Positions 22,136-32,647 of a stretch of 64,000 nt of DNA are shown piece after piece. Source of the DNA: Excoecaria cochinchinensis. Its lineage: Eukaryota; Streptophyta; Magnoliopsida; Malpighiales; Euphorbiaceae. Position 1 is the stretch's first letter, and each line of letters starts with the position of its first letter. The stretch is taken from contig CANTUQ010000037.1 in the NCBI GenBank assembly GCA_947683425.1, positions 6,650,501 through 6,714,500 of the forward strand. The letters run 5' to 3'. The notes beneath the pieces were generated by a model. That model did not search any database, was not told where the DNA came from, and worked only from the letters and a program-made list of their open reading frames with translations. The position numbers and the translations under genes were made by a program.

Positions 22136-25100
22136 GATATCGAGTGTGCCGAAAGGACGAATTCGGCATTAACGTAAAAGTTTCGGCAAGTGCGGCCATT
22201 TTATAGTTTAACATTTATGGACTAAATGGTATTAAATAAGTTATGTTACATATGAATGCATGGATTAAGTTTAACTAAAAGGGATTAATTCGTAAATAAA
22301 AAGTGGTAAAAGGATTAAAAGTCAATTTTGACTTTTGGACCAATCATATAGTGGCATGTGGTTGAAATGGATTGAGGGATGTTGGGAAGGGATTTGCATG
22401 ACTTTAAATCCATGAGGGACGGTGGAATTGGGGGCCAAAAAAAATTGGTCCACTTATTTCCTATTTTTTCTGCCTTTTTCCTTCCCTAATTAAGTCACCA
22501 AACCTTCCATTAAAATGATACTCAAGCTTTCTTTTGATCAAGCAAGTTATTTAAGTGTTGTTCTAAACTAAAGAGGTAAGTTGGTTTGGTTTTCTTCTTC
22601 TCTTTTCCACTATGAGTCTTAAGGATATGTAGTTATGTGTATTATGTAAATGATGAATTCATGGTGTATTTTGTAAGAGGAAGTGGAGCTAAGCAAAGGG
22701 AAAGGAGAAAGTTGATGGAAGTGGAGCAATTGAGCCATTAGGGAGCAAAGGAAAAGAGGTTTGGGAAATTTGTGTATTATTGCATTTTTGATGTTTAATT
22801 TCTTGTTTTGAAGTATACATGGAATATTTGCATTGATTTGTTGTGATAGTTTTGGTAGATTTGATAATTTGGGCATGCTGAGTTTCTAAGAGAAACTTTG
22901 CTCAAATTTAGTTGGACCTTTATTTATTGTTTTGACCATAAGTCAAGTTAGAAAATTCCAAATCATATGAAACTAATGCCGTTAGAAATATAAGATGCAT
23001 ACCTACAAATGTCTTAGAGATAATCATGAGCAAATTTTAGTTCTAAGTGCTCCAAAAGTAGCCAAAATAAAGGTGTCTCTACTTGGGCTAGTTCATTGGA
23101 GCAGTTCAGGTTGCTTTGATCATATTTGATGATTTAGGTGTCCAAATGATCTGAAATATGCGCCATATGAAATTTAACATCATAGGGATCAATTTTTAAG
23201 AAGTAATTTTTAACTAAATTTGAAGTTTAGACGTTGGTTTAGGTTGTACAAAATAGAGTAGTGAAGCAGACCTGAGATTCTACTTCTGTAAGGCAAAATT
23301 TTGGGACCTCACGGTCACAACCAAAACCTTTGCCACCATGACCAATGCTTCTGAAAGGCAGAATTGCTTAGTTTTGGATCTCACAGTCACAACCAAAACC
23401 TTGCCACCGTGACCCTCCCCTGTTTTAGCCATTAATTTGCTTAATGTGCATTCTTTTACAAGTGATTAGGAGTATAAATATGAACAGTTAATAAGGTACT
23501 TAAAGTCATAATTAGTTGGATATTTCCGAATAAACCAAAGTTGACATGACATGATATGCTAATAGGTTTATAAGTGAAATACTCAAATTTGTATATCAGA
23601 ACTAGTGGAACTACGGCATTCTGATTCCCAACCCTTGGGATACGGAGGAAGTTTGGAATATTATTTCAAGTCCGAACCGAACTATAGAAAGTTAATATGT
23701 GTGATTAAAATGATTCGAGCCTCGAGTAGGCTTAATTGTTATTTGAAATTGTTATGAAATGTTAAGTATGAGTATGTAGTATATTATCATGTGGAAGTGC
23801 ATGAAACCTTATGAAGGATAGTACTAGAATGTACTGTTACGCAATGAATGTTGTGAATTGATTGTATATGTGTATATGATATATGCATAATTTTGTAAAG
23901 TGATTTCATATTTGAAACACAATAAATGTACAGAGGGTTATAAAAGAATGTTGTTTGACAATATTGTTCTGAACTGTTTAATGTGAATATTGGATTAATT
24001 ATCAAGATTGTATGTCCATGTGTGAGCACATGAACCAATAAAGCGAATGAATCCTTTGTTTAAGAATATAAGAGTGTTTCTTCATCTGATTATTCAAGAA
24101 TGAGAACTACATGAATATGACTTTTGTCCAGTATTTATGAGTTTTAAAGCGCTTTGTGAAGTTCCTGAAGTTAAAATGAATATTTAAGAATATGGAGGTA
24201 TTCTTTGTTTAATTATTTAATGATGAAATGACTAAATGGCCAATATATGGGATGTGTATATTTCTGACGAGTATAAAGAAAGGAAAATAGATTATGAGTT
24301 TAGCCTACGTTAATCGAGTCATGGATAGATATGCATGCCTATAGGGACCTTTGAGTGCTGCAGCCTACATTTGTCTTGATGACCATTCTGGATGAAGACT
24401 GGATCGGATCCTTATGTGTTTGTGGATCACGGTAGATCCTTATGTGAATGTACCTCTGGACACCAATGTGTTTTTACCCGTTATCCACCACCTCGTAAAT
24501 GCAGGCATTTAATTAAAAGTTTAAGTGAATATTTATGAATGCAACGAATGTGAAATTGATATAAATGTTATAAGCCTCTGTTCTGTGTCTTGATGGCCTT
24601 TGGGATCAGGACTAGATCCTGAGTTTGGATCCTTATTTGTTTTTGGATTTTGGTAGATCCCTTATATATTGATAAGATTGTACCTTTAGGTACCTACGAG
24701 TGCTGGATCTCGCTAGATCCACTCTGTTATTGAAATGAATGTACCCTCGGGTACTATGTGTTTTGATGCCATTTAACTATTGCTTTGATAATACGAGTTG
24801 TAAATGAACAAAAAATGTTAAATAAGTAATAAGAAATAATTTGAAATGTAAATGGAAAAATTTCTGTGTAATTTATTGTATAGGTGTGATTCTGTGACAA
24901 TTGCAAAAACTGATGTTTTGGAAAATAAATAAAGAAATGGCTAGCCACTGGGTTATGTTTAATATGTTAGTGATATAAGTTAAGGAACATGAAAGAAAAA
25001 TTAAGATAAATGCCTAAAGAATGTTTGCGTAAGTATGTTCATAAAGTGATATGCTATATTTTGGCTAGGTTAAAGTACTTTGGTTATGATCAATTATATG

Positions 25101-25637
25101 CGGTTATTGTGTGAAAATTTGCATGTGTATTTAATACATGAATATATATGTGTGATTTTATTGAATGCTTCCACTATGTGGAATTTGTCGACGACTGCTG
25201 TGAGTAGTTGTCCATATTATGTTCATTGGTCCCCACTAAGCCATCGAGCTTAGCATGGGCGTTCTATCCATGCAGGTTTTGAAGACTGAAGTGTCGTTAA
25301 GGACATCCCGCATCTGTTAGGCCAACGAGTGTGTAGAAGTTCCTTGTATAGTTTATGTGTTATGTAATGTAATGTGAAGGCAAACTTTGTATATAAGTCA
25401 ATGTTTATGTAATAAGCCACTTTTGAGTTTGCAAAGCTAATTATAAGCTATGTATATGTACTAGGAAGATTGCTAATTTTCTTAAGCGTTTTGGCGTAAA
25501 GGTGTTTTTATCGAAAGAAATTTTATATTATCGTTTTTTATGTATGTTTCTGAGATAAACGTGCTTTAGTTCATAATTATTGTGTAGCATCCTCGCCTGT
25601 CGTGGTAATATACTACGTATTGGTAAGGGGTGTTACA
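22136..25637 (+). mobile_element. Tekay-type solo LTR, 5' end eroded
   Basis: The 3' end is ggggtgttaca at 25637, identical in form to the solo LTR at 21200. Landmarks include GGTAAG at 22575, a purine cassette aagcaaagggaaaggaga near 22693, duplicated gtcacaaccaaaacct motifs (23308-23400) and the ccccactaagcc...gcttagcatggg hairpin region (25231-25262). At about 3.5 kb it matches the full-length element's LTR length. The expected TGTAACACCCC start is missing and no matching duplication of the following cgaaa was found at a plausible start, so the left boundary is uncertain. Confidence 0.65.
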
Positions 25638-25899
25638 CGAAACCCATCACACCTTATCATAATGCTGATCCGAAGAAAAAGTTTTCGATTCCAAGTGAAA
25701 AAGATGTCTGAACAAATGCGAGGAAGAAAAGTCATGTCCTTACAGGTTCAAGGATTATAAATCTGAGAGAAAATGGATATGAAGTTTCATTGCCAATAAG
25801 ACTACCATTTAGTCTTCCAAGAAAAAAGAGACTTTTGCTGAGTGATTTGGAGAAGCAGCAGAATATGAGGAAATTAAAGAAGAAAATAAATTAGTAATA
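25638..25899 (+). pseudogene. Probable tail of the interrupted MULE coding region
   Basis: Directly after the LTR a plus-strand frame reads KPITPYHNADPKKKFSIPSEKDV, then a TGA, then GSRIINLRENGYEVSLPIRLPFSLPRKKR and a charged LEKQQNMRKLKKK end with a stop near 25897. It is basic and coiled-coil-like. Because it continues after the LTR on the same strand as the transposase, it may be the last part of that gene or of an adjoining gene. The family was not recognised. Confidence 0.4.
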
Positions 25900-26109
25900 G
25901 GCAATTAAAGAACATATAATGATTTTGGTTTCCTACGTAAATGTTTGTATATTCATATATGGTGTACTGATTTCCAAATGCATATATCATACACGGGAAA
26001 CAAATTATTTAATTTAGGAGTATACCATATACTGCCCAAAAACTTATGCCCATAAACTTTTGTTAACATTAAGGAAGCTGAAATTTATGCCCATAAACTT
26101 TTTTGTGCT

Positions 26110-26365
26110 TGTTGAAATTTTTTTATGCCCAATGTTGTGTTGCAGGAGCTGTTATTTTTATGTCCAATGTTATGTTGCAGAAGCTATTATATTTATGCCT
26201 AATTTTTTGTTACAGTTGTTGTTATTTTTATGCCTAATGTTGTGTTGCAGGAGCTGTTATTTTTAAGCCTAATTTTATGTTGCATTTGCTGTTATTTTTA
26301 TGCCCAATATTGTGTTGCAGGAGCTATTATTTTTATGCACAATTTTGTGTTATAGTTGCTATTAT
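26110..26365 (+). repeat. 35-bp tandem repeat, about 7 copies
   Basis: A unit of about 35 bp, gagctgttatttttatgYcc followed by aatRttRtgttgcag, recurs about seven times with substitutions but little length change. The repeating protein pattern in the overlapping frames (YFYVQCYVAEA-like) is a by-product of a repeat length not divisible by 3, not a real protein. Confidence 0.8.
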
Positions 26366-26664
26366 ATATATCCAAATCCTGCCAGATAGCACACGATTAA
26401 AAAACATAGCAAATTGGATTTCATATTCAAATTGTGCAAAATATTACAAGATTACTGATTTAACACTTTCTGCCTACTATAGCCAGAAGGGACAAAAATC
26501 TGCTAATACATATCATCCTAACCTATGCAGTAACCTTGTTAAATGCCCAACACACCCAAGCAACCAACACTAAACATATAACCTTCATCATCCACAAATA
26601 GCACACATTGAAATTAGCTTTTCTTGAATTCACTAGAAGCTCCATCCCATTTATCGTCTTTAAC

Positions 26665-27131
26665 TCAAAAAAAATCACCTGTCTCTTCAAATTGCGTGGC
26701 CAATTGTTGTATGTTCTCTGATTGGCTTTCTATCCTTCTATTCAACCTCAATATCTCTTGTTCCAGTTGTAAATTCTCCTTATGCAATTCATACAACAAC
26801 ATTTTTGACCTTTCCTTCATTCCTGCCACAGAATCAAACTAAGAAAAAAAAAGTTGCATTCCCTGCCTACAATAATAGTACAAAGCAAATTCAAATAGAT
26901 TATTCATCTCCTCACAGTGACAATGTAGACGAAAGGACAAAAATTAATTAATTTTACTCCGATATAGGGACAGTTGTAGTATCTCCTCCCTAGGTTGCTT
27001 ATACTCCATAATTCAAGTACGATAGCTCTATTCCCACACAAACACCTAACTTTTGTCCCTTCATGCCTCCTCATATTTTTTCCATCCCATCATCTTGAAT
27101 ACACTGAAGAAGACATACAGCTAGAAGACAT
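26665..27131 (-). pseudogene. GRF-type zinc finger gene, two exons, probably degraded
   Basis: Exon 1 on the minus strand starts at ATG 27131. It reads MSSSCMSSSVYSR, an in-frame TGA, then KVRCLCGNRAIVLELW and LGRRYYNCPYI, and ends at a GT near 26957. This matches the GRF zinc finger (pattern CxCG, GRRYYxCP, then CxFFxWxD). After an acceptor at 26867, exon 2 carries ECNFFF-like sequence. A one-base shift follows, then SVAGMKERSKMLLYELHKEN and a heptad-like LQLEQEILRLNRRI coiled coil, stopping at 26665. Plant GRF proteins of this small zinc-finger/coiled-coil layout are common and often repeat-associated. The TGA could be bypassed by a later Met, but the phase change argues for a damaged gene. 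Function is unknown; GRF fingers bind nucleic acid in other proteins. Confidence 0.6.
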
Positions 27132-27339
27132 CGGGATTTTAGGAATTTCTCCTAATTTTAATACTATAACAAAAAAAAAATAAAAGAGCAGATGAGATCG
27201 ATCTCACTCGTGTCTGCCTGCAAGAGAAAACGAGAGGAAAGTTATGGAAGGGAAACGAGAGGAAAGTGATGGAACGAAGAGAGAGATGAACGCAGATGAG
27301 GGAAGAAGAGAGAACTGAAGGATTAAAATTAGGGGAAAA

Positions 27340-27583
27340 GTAATTTTTTTTACCTAGAGCGTGTAAGTCACGTGCTTGACAGGTGGAGATGACGTGTCCA
27401 ATGAGAACGCAACACGTGTCCAAGCCTCGCTAGGTCATCAGTCAGCTAACTCCCACACAGTCAATTTTAACATCAACTGACGGTGGGGGTATATTTCTCC
27501 CATAATTTAAACGTTAAAATAAACGTTAGAGGCAAATTTACACATTCGGAAAAACGATAAAAGTAAAAATGCACTTTTGGTCT
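27340..27583 (-). mobile_element. MULE-type terminal inverted repeat (right end)
   Basis: The complement reads ccaaaagtgcatttttactt, then aaatttgcctctaacgttta, a GACACGTGT-rich stretch and GTCAGTTGATGTTAA. This parallels the arms of the element at 14492-15786. It lies just upstream, on the minus strand, of the GRF gene's AG-rich 5' leader (27140-27330). The element's other end was not identified, and the 9-bp flanking duplication could not be matched. Confidence 0.6.
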
Positions 27584-28528
27584 TTTTTTTAACATCTATT
27601 TATAATATACATATATTGAGAGAGTTGAACTTTCTTTAATTGTAAAATTTAACTATAATATTTACTTACTTTTTAATTTAATATCTTTTTTCACAAATTA
27701 GAATTTAAATTTCACTGTAGTATATAATTTGAAAAATGAATGAAAAGCTAGTGTAAATTTGTATTCGATTTTATTCTTTTCAAATTTATTTGCCTTATAA
27801 TTTTGCTTTTAAAGTTTTTATAGAAATTTTAATGAAACAACACATAGTTAAGCTTGGAAAAAAAGCACACATAATTAAGAATATCATATGCATGATTAAT
27901 TAATACATATAAATAATAATCAATATGATATGCCTATAAAATTGCAAGGTTAAGTGCGTAAATCCAATCAAGTTAATCTGAAAATTGAAAAACTTAAAAG
28001 AAAAATCACTCAAGAGAAAAAGCATAGTTGATTTTTATTTAATTAGATATTTTAATTAATTAAGAATTAACACTTGCCATTTTGAGTGGATGATCAAGAA
28101 TCTTATATAAGTAAGTATATATATATATTTTTCTTTTATGACTAAAAATGCAAATACTTTTTTCTTCGCACCATCTTCTTCATATCTTTTTGAAAGCTAA
28201 TATCGCCTTCAATCAGGATGCTTATATTTGCTGGTCTGCGGAGTTAACGTTGATCTCTCTTTGCTTGTAGGCAATAAGGCGGCGATCGTGTCTACCTAGG
28301 TATGGTTGCTACTGAAATTGTTGTTTTTGCTTTTTGTCCTTTCTCTTCTTATATATATATATCCTTCAATTTTTTTTTTAACTTATTTGTTATAAATTTA
28401 AGCAAATAAATAAAAGAATTAATATGTGAAAAAAAAAATTGTCGCAATAAATAATTGAAACTCATCTAATTGAAATATTTAATGGACAATTGAATTGATT
28501 GACATTGATAAAATGTATTGCGTAATTA
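27584..28528. other. AT-rich region without recognisable genes
   Basis: Mostly A/T runs and simple repeats. The only anomaly is a less AT-rich stretch near 28230-28310, where cttgtag/gcaataagg...acctag/gtatgg looks like a 29-nt exon bounded by consensus splice sites. No reading frame supports it. Confidence 0.4.
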
Positions 28529-28776
28529 CTCCCTCCATTATATAATATCTGTCACTTTTAACTAAAATTCAAATTTCATTTATACGGTACTTTTAAATTT
28601 TTAATGTAATTTAATTTTATTTTTTTAATTTAATTTTTTTTTTCAATGAGAGTTAACCAATTAGATTTAAATTTATGTATTAAATTATTCAATTTTATCT
28701 TAAATTTAAACATAATTAATACTCCTTAATTTTACTGCAAATAACAAAAATGACAAATATTATGGAATGAAAAGAG
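28529..28776. mobile_element. Stowaway-like MITE
   Basis: It begins CTCCCTCCATTATATAATA after TA. The complement of its end begins CTCTTTTCATTCCATAATA before TA. The terminal repeat resembles the plant Stowaway (Tc1/mariner) consensus CTCCCTCCGTTCC, and TA is the expected target duplication (28527-28528 and 28777-28778). It is 248 bp, non-coding and AT-rich. Confidence 0.8.
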
Positions 28777-29107
28777 TAAAAGTTAACATCATATTCATTT
28801 AATACATGAAATTAATACATTAACAGAATACCCTATTTCCTCATCAATCAATTAATGTCTTTCGGTTGATATTTGATAATAAATATAATTTTTTAATGTA
28901 TTTTTACTTTTTCTATATAGCGTTGTTCATACTATATTTTCAAATTTTATTTAAATAATTTTTGTAATGGCCTGCATATCACCTTAGAATTATTTTTGAA
29001 TTTTCTGAAATTTCTGTTGTTAGTTTCACAGCATTAGAGTGTGCATGAGTGAATTTTTGTGTTTTGGGCCAAAAATAACAACTTCAATGAATAGTGAAAT
29101 TGGGGCC

Positions 29108-29113
29108 CACGTG
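29108..29113. promoter_or_regulatory. G-box CACGTG in LTR
   Basis: cCACGTGa is a perfect plant bZIP/bHLH G-box, placed at the start of the GAAYAGT motif array in the LTR. An identical copy lies 8322 bp downstream in the 3' LTR. Its use as an enhancer is inferred. Confidence 0.5.
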
Positions 29114-29177
29114 AATAGTGAATAGTGAGCGTGAACAGTGAATAGTAAATAGTAAGTGGGACCCACGATGACATCAG

Positions 29178-29212
29178 CATGACGTCATGATGATGTAAGC
29201 GCTTACATCATC
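29178..29212. promoter_or_regulatory. Palindrome cluster with TGACGTCA in LTR
   Basis: catgacgtcatg (29178-29189) is a perfect palindrome containing the bZIP site TGACGTCA. It overlaps by one base a perfect 24-bp palindrome (29189-29212) with arms gatgatgtaagc. A third, related set of taagcgct motifs follows to 29255. It probably acts as a DNA-level regulatory site, or as a hairpin in RNA. Confidence 0.55.
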
Positions 29213-32200
29213 GATGACATAAGCGCTTACATAAGCATGACATAAGCGCTGATGTCATCAATGAACAGTACTGTGTGGCCCATGAATAGTGATATGAACA
29301 GTAACTGTGGGTCCCATGAATAGTGAATTCAGGGGTGAATAGTACTCGAAAAATTTTCATTTTTATGATCAGAAAGAGAATAATGAGTGCAGTATACTGG
29401 TATAATTTGGTGTAAAAAATGAGGTCATATAAGCCCCTGAAAGTCAGTCTGAAGTTCTCTGGTTCGGTTCAATAGGATTAAGCGTTGACTGAAATTTGAC
29501 CGAATTTTTAAAAATAGTTAGAGTGGATAAATGAGTCTACTATAAGAGGATAAAATGTTTAGAATAATATTTAGAAATTTTTGACAGCTTTATAATTTTA
29601 TTCTACGGCAGACCGGATTGAACCGAATTAGACCGGTTTAAGCGAGCCGGATCTCAAACGGACTCGGATTGAGCTGAAATTTTGTGGGTAGACTATTTTT
29701 AATATTTTAAACATGATGGAATTGGTTTGGAGTGAAAATGAGGTCAGGAATAGTCAAAATATCAAAAACACTGCAAAATATGCATAAAACTTAATGGTTG
29801 GACCAAACCGGTTGGATCACCTTGGTTGGACCGGTTCGGTTCATTCTCACTTATGGATAAAAGTGGGAATATGTTCTGAAATTCAGATTTCTTCTTTGTA
29901 AATCGTTCTCTTCTTCCTAAGTAAGGCATAACTCACTTTTCTCTCTTTTACTCCATTTTTCTTCCATTTTTCCTCCATATCACCCTAAAATCCAGCTTCC
30001 CCACTAAAGTTCAGCTCCTCTACTTTCTATTGGTACCCTTGAAAGTCCGGTTGGTGAAGGAAAACTTGGTGAAACCTAGGCTTGAAGGTTTAGGTGTCAT
30101 TTTGAGGTATGTGATTTTGAGATTTTTATTTTGGTTTTAAAGTTCCTAAGGGTACTTTAGGATGTGAATAAGGCGTTTATGAAGTTTTTTTGGGGAAAGG
30201 AAGCTTAGTTTTTGATAAATCTACGTTTTTGTGTATGACACCTATTATGTTTAATAGGTGAAGGTGTTTCCAATCAAGCTAAAGGGAAGGAAAAGGAAGC
30301 TTGAGAAGTGTGTTTCAAGGATATAAGGTTTGTGATTGCAAATTCCAACTATTTCCATGTGTGAACATGTGATTTAGGTTATGTTGTTAACAAAGTATGT
30401 GTTTAAGGCATGTTTGCTTGAAAATAACCTTATATTCATGCTTAGGGATGTTGAAAATGGTAGAATGAATGATTAAAATGAAGAAAATAAAAAGATATGG
30501 AAAGATGTATGTATGGCCAAATGTATATCATGTGAATTTCATGTGTTTACATGATATTTTATGTATATTTAGGATGGATCTATGGTATTTGGCATGTAAA
30601 TTAATAAATAGTATGTGTTAGAGCATGTGGAACATCATATGGTATGTGATATATGTATGACCAAATGTATATTATGTGAATTTCATGTGTTTACATGATA
30701 TTTTATGTATATTTATTATGGATCTATGGTATTTGGCATGTAAATTAATAAATAGTATGTGTTAGAGCATGTGGAAACATCATATGGTATGTGATGTATG
30801 TATGGCCAAATGTATATCATGTGAAAAGTCATGATTTTTATGTGTTTGCATGGTAATTAATGGTATGGTGATGTTATTTGACATGAAATTGACCTAAAAG
30901 AATTATAAAATTGAGTAAAAGAATTAATGGTGAAAAATTAATGTGATGGCCGAATGGTATATATGGTATATACATGTGTACCATGATGGTATCATGTGTT
31001 AACATGATATGTGATGATGTATACATGATGATCACATGTAAAATGATGAAATGACATGTAAAAGAATGAGATAAAATGATGTTATGGCATGAAAAATATG
31101 TATGACATGTTAATGACATGGAAAATAATATTATAATGCCCTATGTGATGTGCTGGTAGTCAAGTCTAGTTCAGGATATAATGGCTAGCCATAGGGACAT
31201 AAGACCGCGGGAGTGAGCATGGCGTCTCACTATTTTTATAGGCCAATGATGGTCCTATTTAATGTATCTATATTGGAATGTACCGGAGTATCCTTCGGGA
31301 TTCTTCGGGTTGGAATGTACCGGAGTAATCTTTCGGGATTCTTCGGGTTGGAATGTACCGGATTGATCAATTGTGGTCTTTTCGGGTTTATGTGAGCCTA
31401 TTGGGGTTCACGTCTCGTTTATCCTGTGTTTAGAATATGCCAGTGTTATACAGGGGCAAAATGGTAATAACGTGATTAAAATGATTAAATTGTGATTAAA
31501 ATAATATTTATGTGGAAAAAGGCATAATTAGAATTATATAAAAAGTCTAAGGGCAAAATTGTAATTTTGATGAAATAAATTTTGAACTAATGGCAAAATT
31601 GTAAATAATGTGAAAAGTTAAAATGAACTAAGGGCATAATTGTCATTTTGAAGAAGTTTAAGAGTAATATTGGGAAGTTAGTATAAAATGAGGATAAAAT
31701 GGTAATCAAGGTATTTGACGTATGGTACGCATACTAATGACTTTAAATAAGTAATTTATGAGTGACTAATGGAATCATGATATGTGTAATTCACATTTTA
31801 ATTATATTTATGCATATGACTTAGTTTAGTGGAAATCTTTGGAATTGCAATCACCACTGGGCATTATTAATGCTCAGCACGTAGTTTGTTTAACTGCGTG
31901 CAGGTTCGCTTTAGGATCGGAAGCAAGGCATCCTCACATTATTTTGAGAGCTTACTTGGAGATTAATTTGGGAGATTAAAGTATGTAAGAGTTGGCATGT
32001 ACCTGTCTTATATTGGAGTCAGTATCTAGTAATTATTTTCAGGATCTGTATAACATATAATAAGTGTGTAGAGATTTCGCATGTTTAATGTATGTATGTT
32101 TGTGTGGTATATCAAGCAATATGTCAGAAAAGTAAATGCACGAGATTTGTAATGGTAAATGCATGATACACGATAAAGTAAAAATTGATCAAATGAATAG

Positions 32201-32502
32201 TAATCTGGACAGTTATAGGTCAGTTTAGGAAATTGTAAGTTTGATATAATGAGTTTGGTAACTCCGTTTTCTAAATATTTTTATCGTTTTAATTGATTAA
32301 ATGACTTCTATTTGTATAATACAATTCATATATATACGGCACTATTCATATATACGACACTATTCATGTATACGGTACTATTCATATATACGGTACTATT
32401 CAAAAAAAAAAAAATTCCCTGACTTTTAACTAATAAGGTTAAGTAACTTAACATGTTTTCGTTAAAAGTTCTGTAAGTAATACATTAGGGTGTTACAGTT
32501 AG

Positions 32503-32520
32503 TGGTATCAGAGCTCCGGT
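32503..32520 (+). other. Primer binding site for tRNA-iMet
   Basis: TGGTATCAGAGCtccggt begins five bases after the 5' LTR. TGGTATCAGAGC is the usual plant PBS complementary to the 3' end of initiator methionine tRNA, which primes minus-strand DNA synthesis. Confidence 0.92.
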
Positions 32521-32647
32521 TTAGGTGGTTCTAAGATCGGAGTGGGTCAATGGGAATAGTATAAGTATATGTACATGCCAATTAATTTTTGAAAAGTATA
32601 AATATGTGAGGTTAATGTATGCTTGCTCCTTATGTTAGATTTCGAGT

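Larger units (their letters stand above)
28963..32497 (+). repeat. 5' LTR of the Tekay-type element
   Basis: A 3535-bp LTR. Notable parts are: about ten spaced GAAYAGT motifs (29090-29345); a palindrome cluster (29178-29212); a GGTATG intron-like donor (30105) with a purine-rich cassette (30257-30303); 144-bp tandem copies (30511-30799 plus a partial third); a hairpin region gggcattattaatgctcagc (31858-31877); four 18-bp repeats (32331-32402); and A13. Small open frames inside it are duplicated exactly in the 3' LTR and are not genes. Confidence 0.96.

Noticed and set aside
26060..26573. Cys/Phe/Leu-rich repetitive frames
   Set aside because: The pattern follows the 35-bp tandem repeat, and the frames are not conserved between units.
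28261..28310. A 29-nt exon-like segment with consensus splice sites
   Set aside because: There is no adjoining coding exon or frame. Such matches are expected by chance in long AT-rich DNA.
30874..31395. Two small frames repeated exactly at 39196-39717
   Set aside because: Identity follows from the two LTR copies of one recent insertion, not from protein-level conservation.
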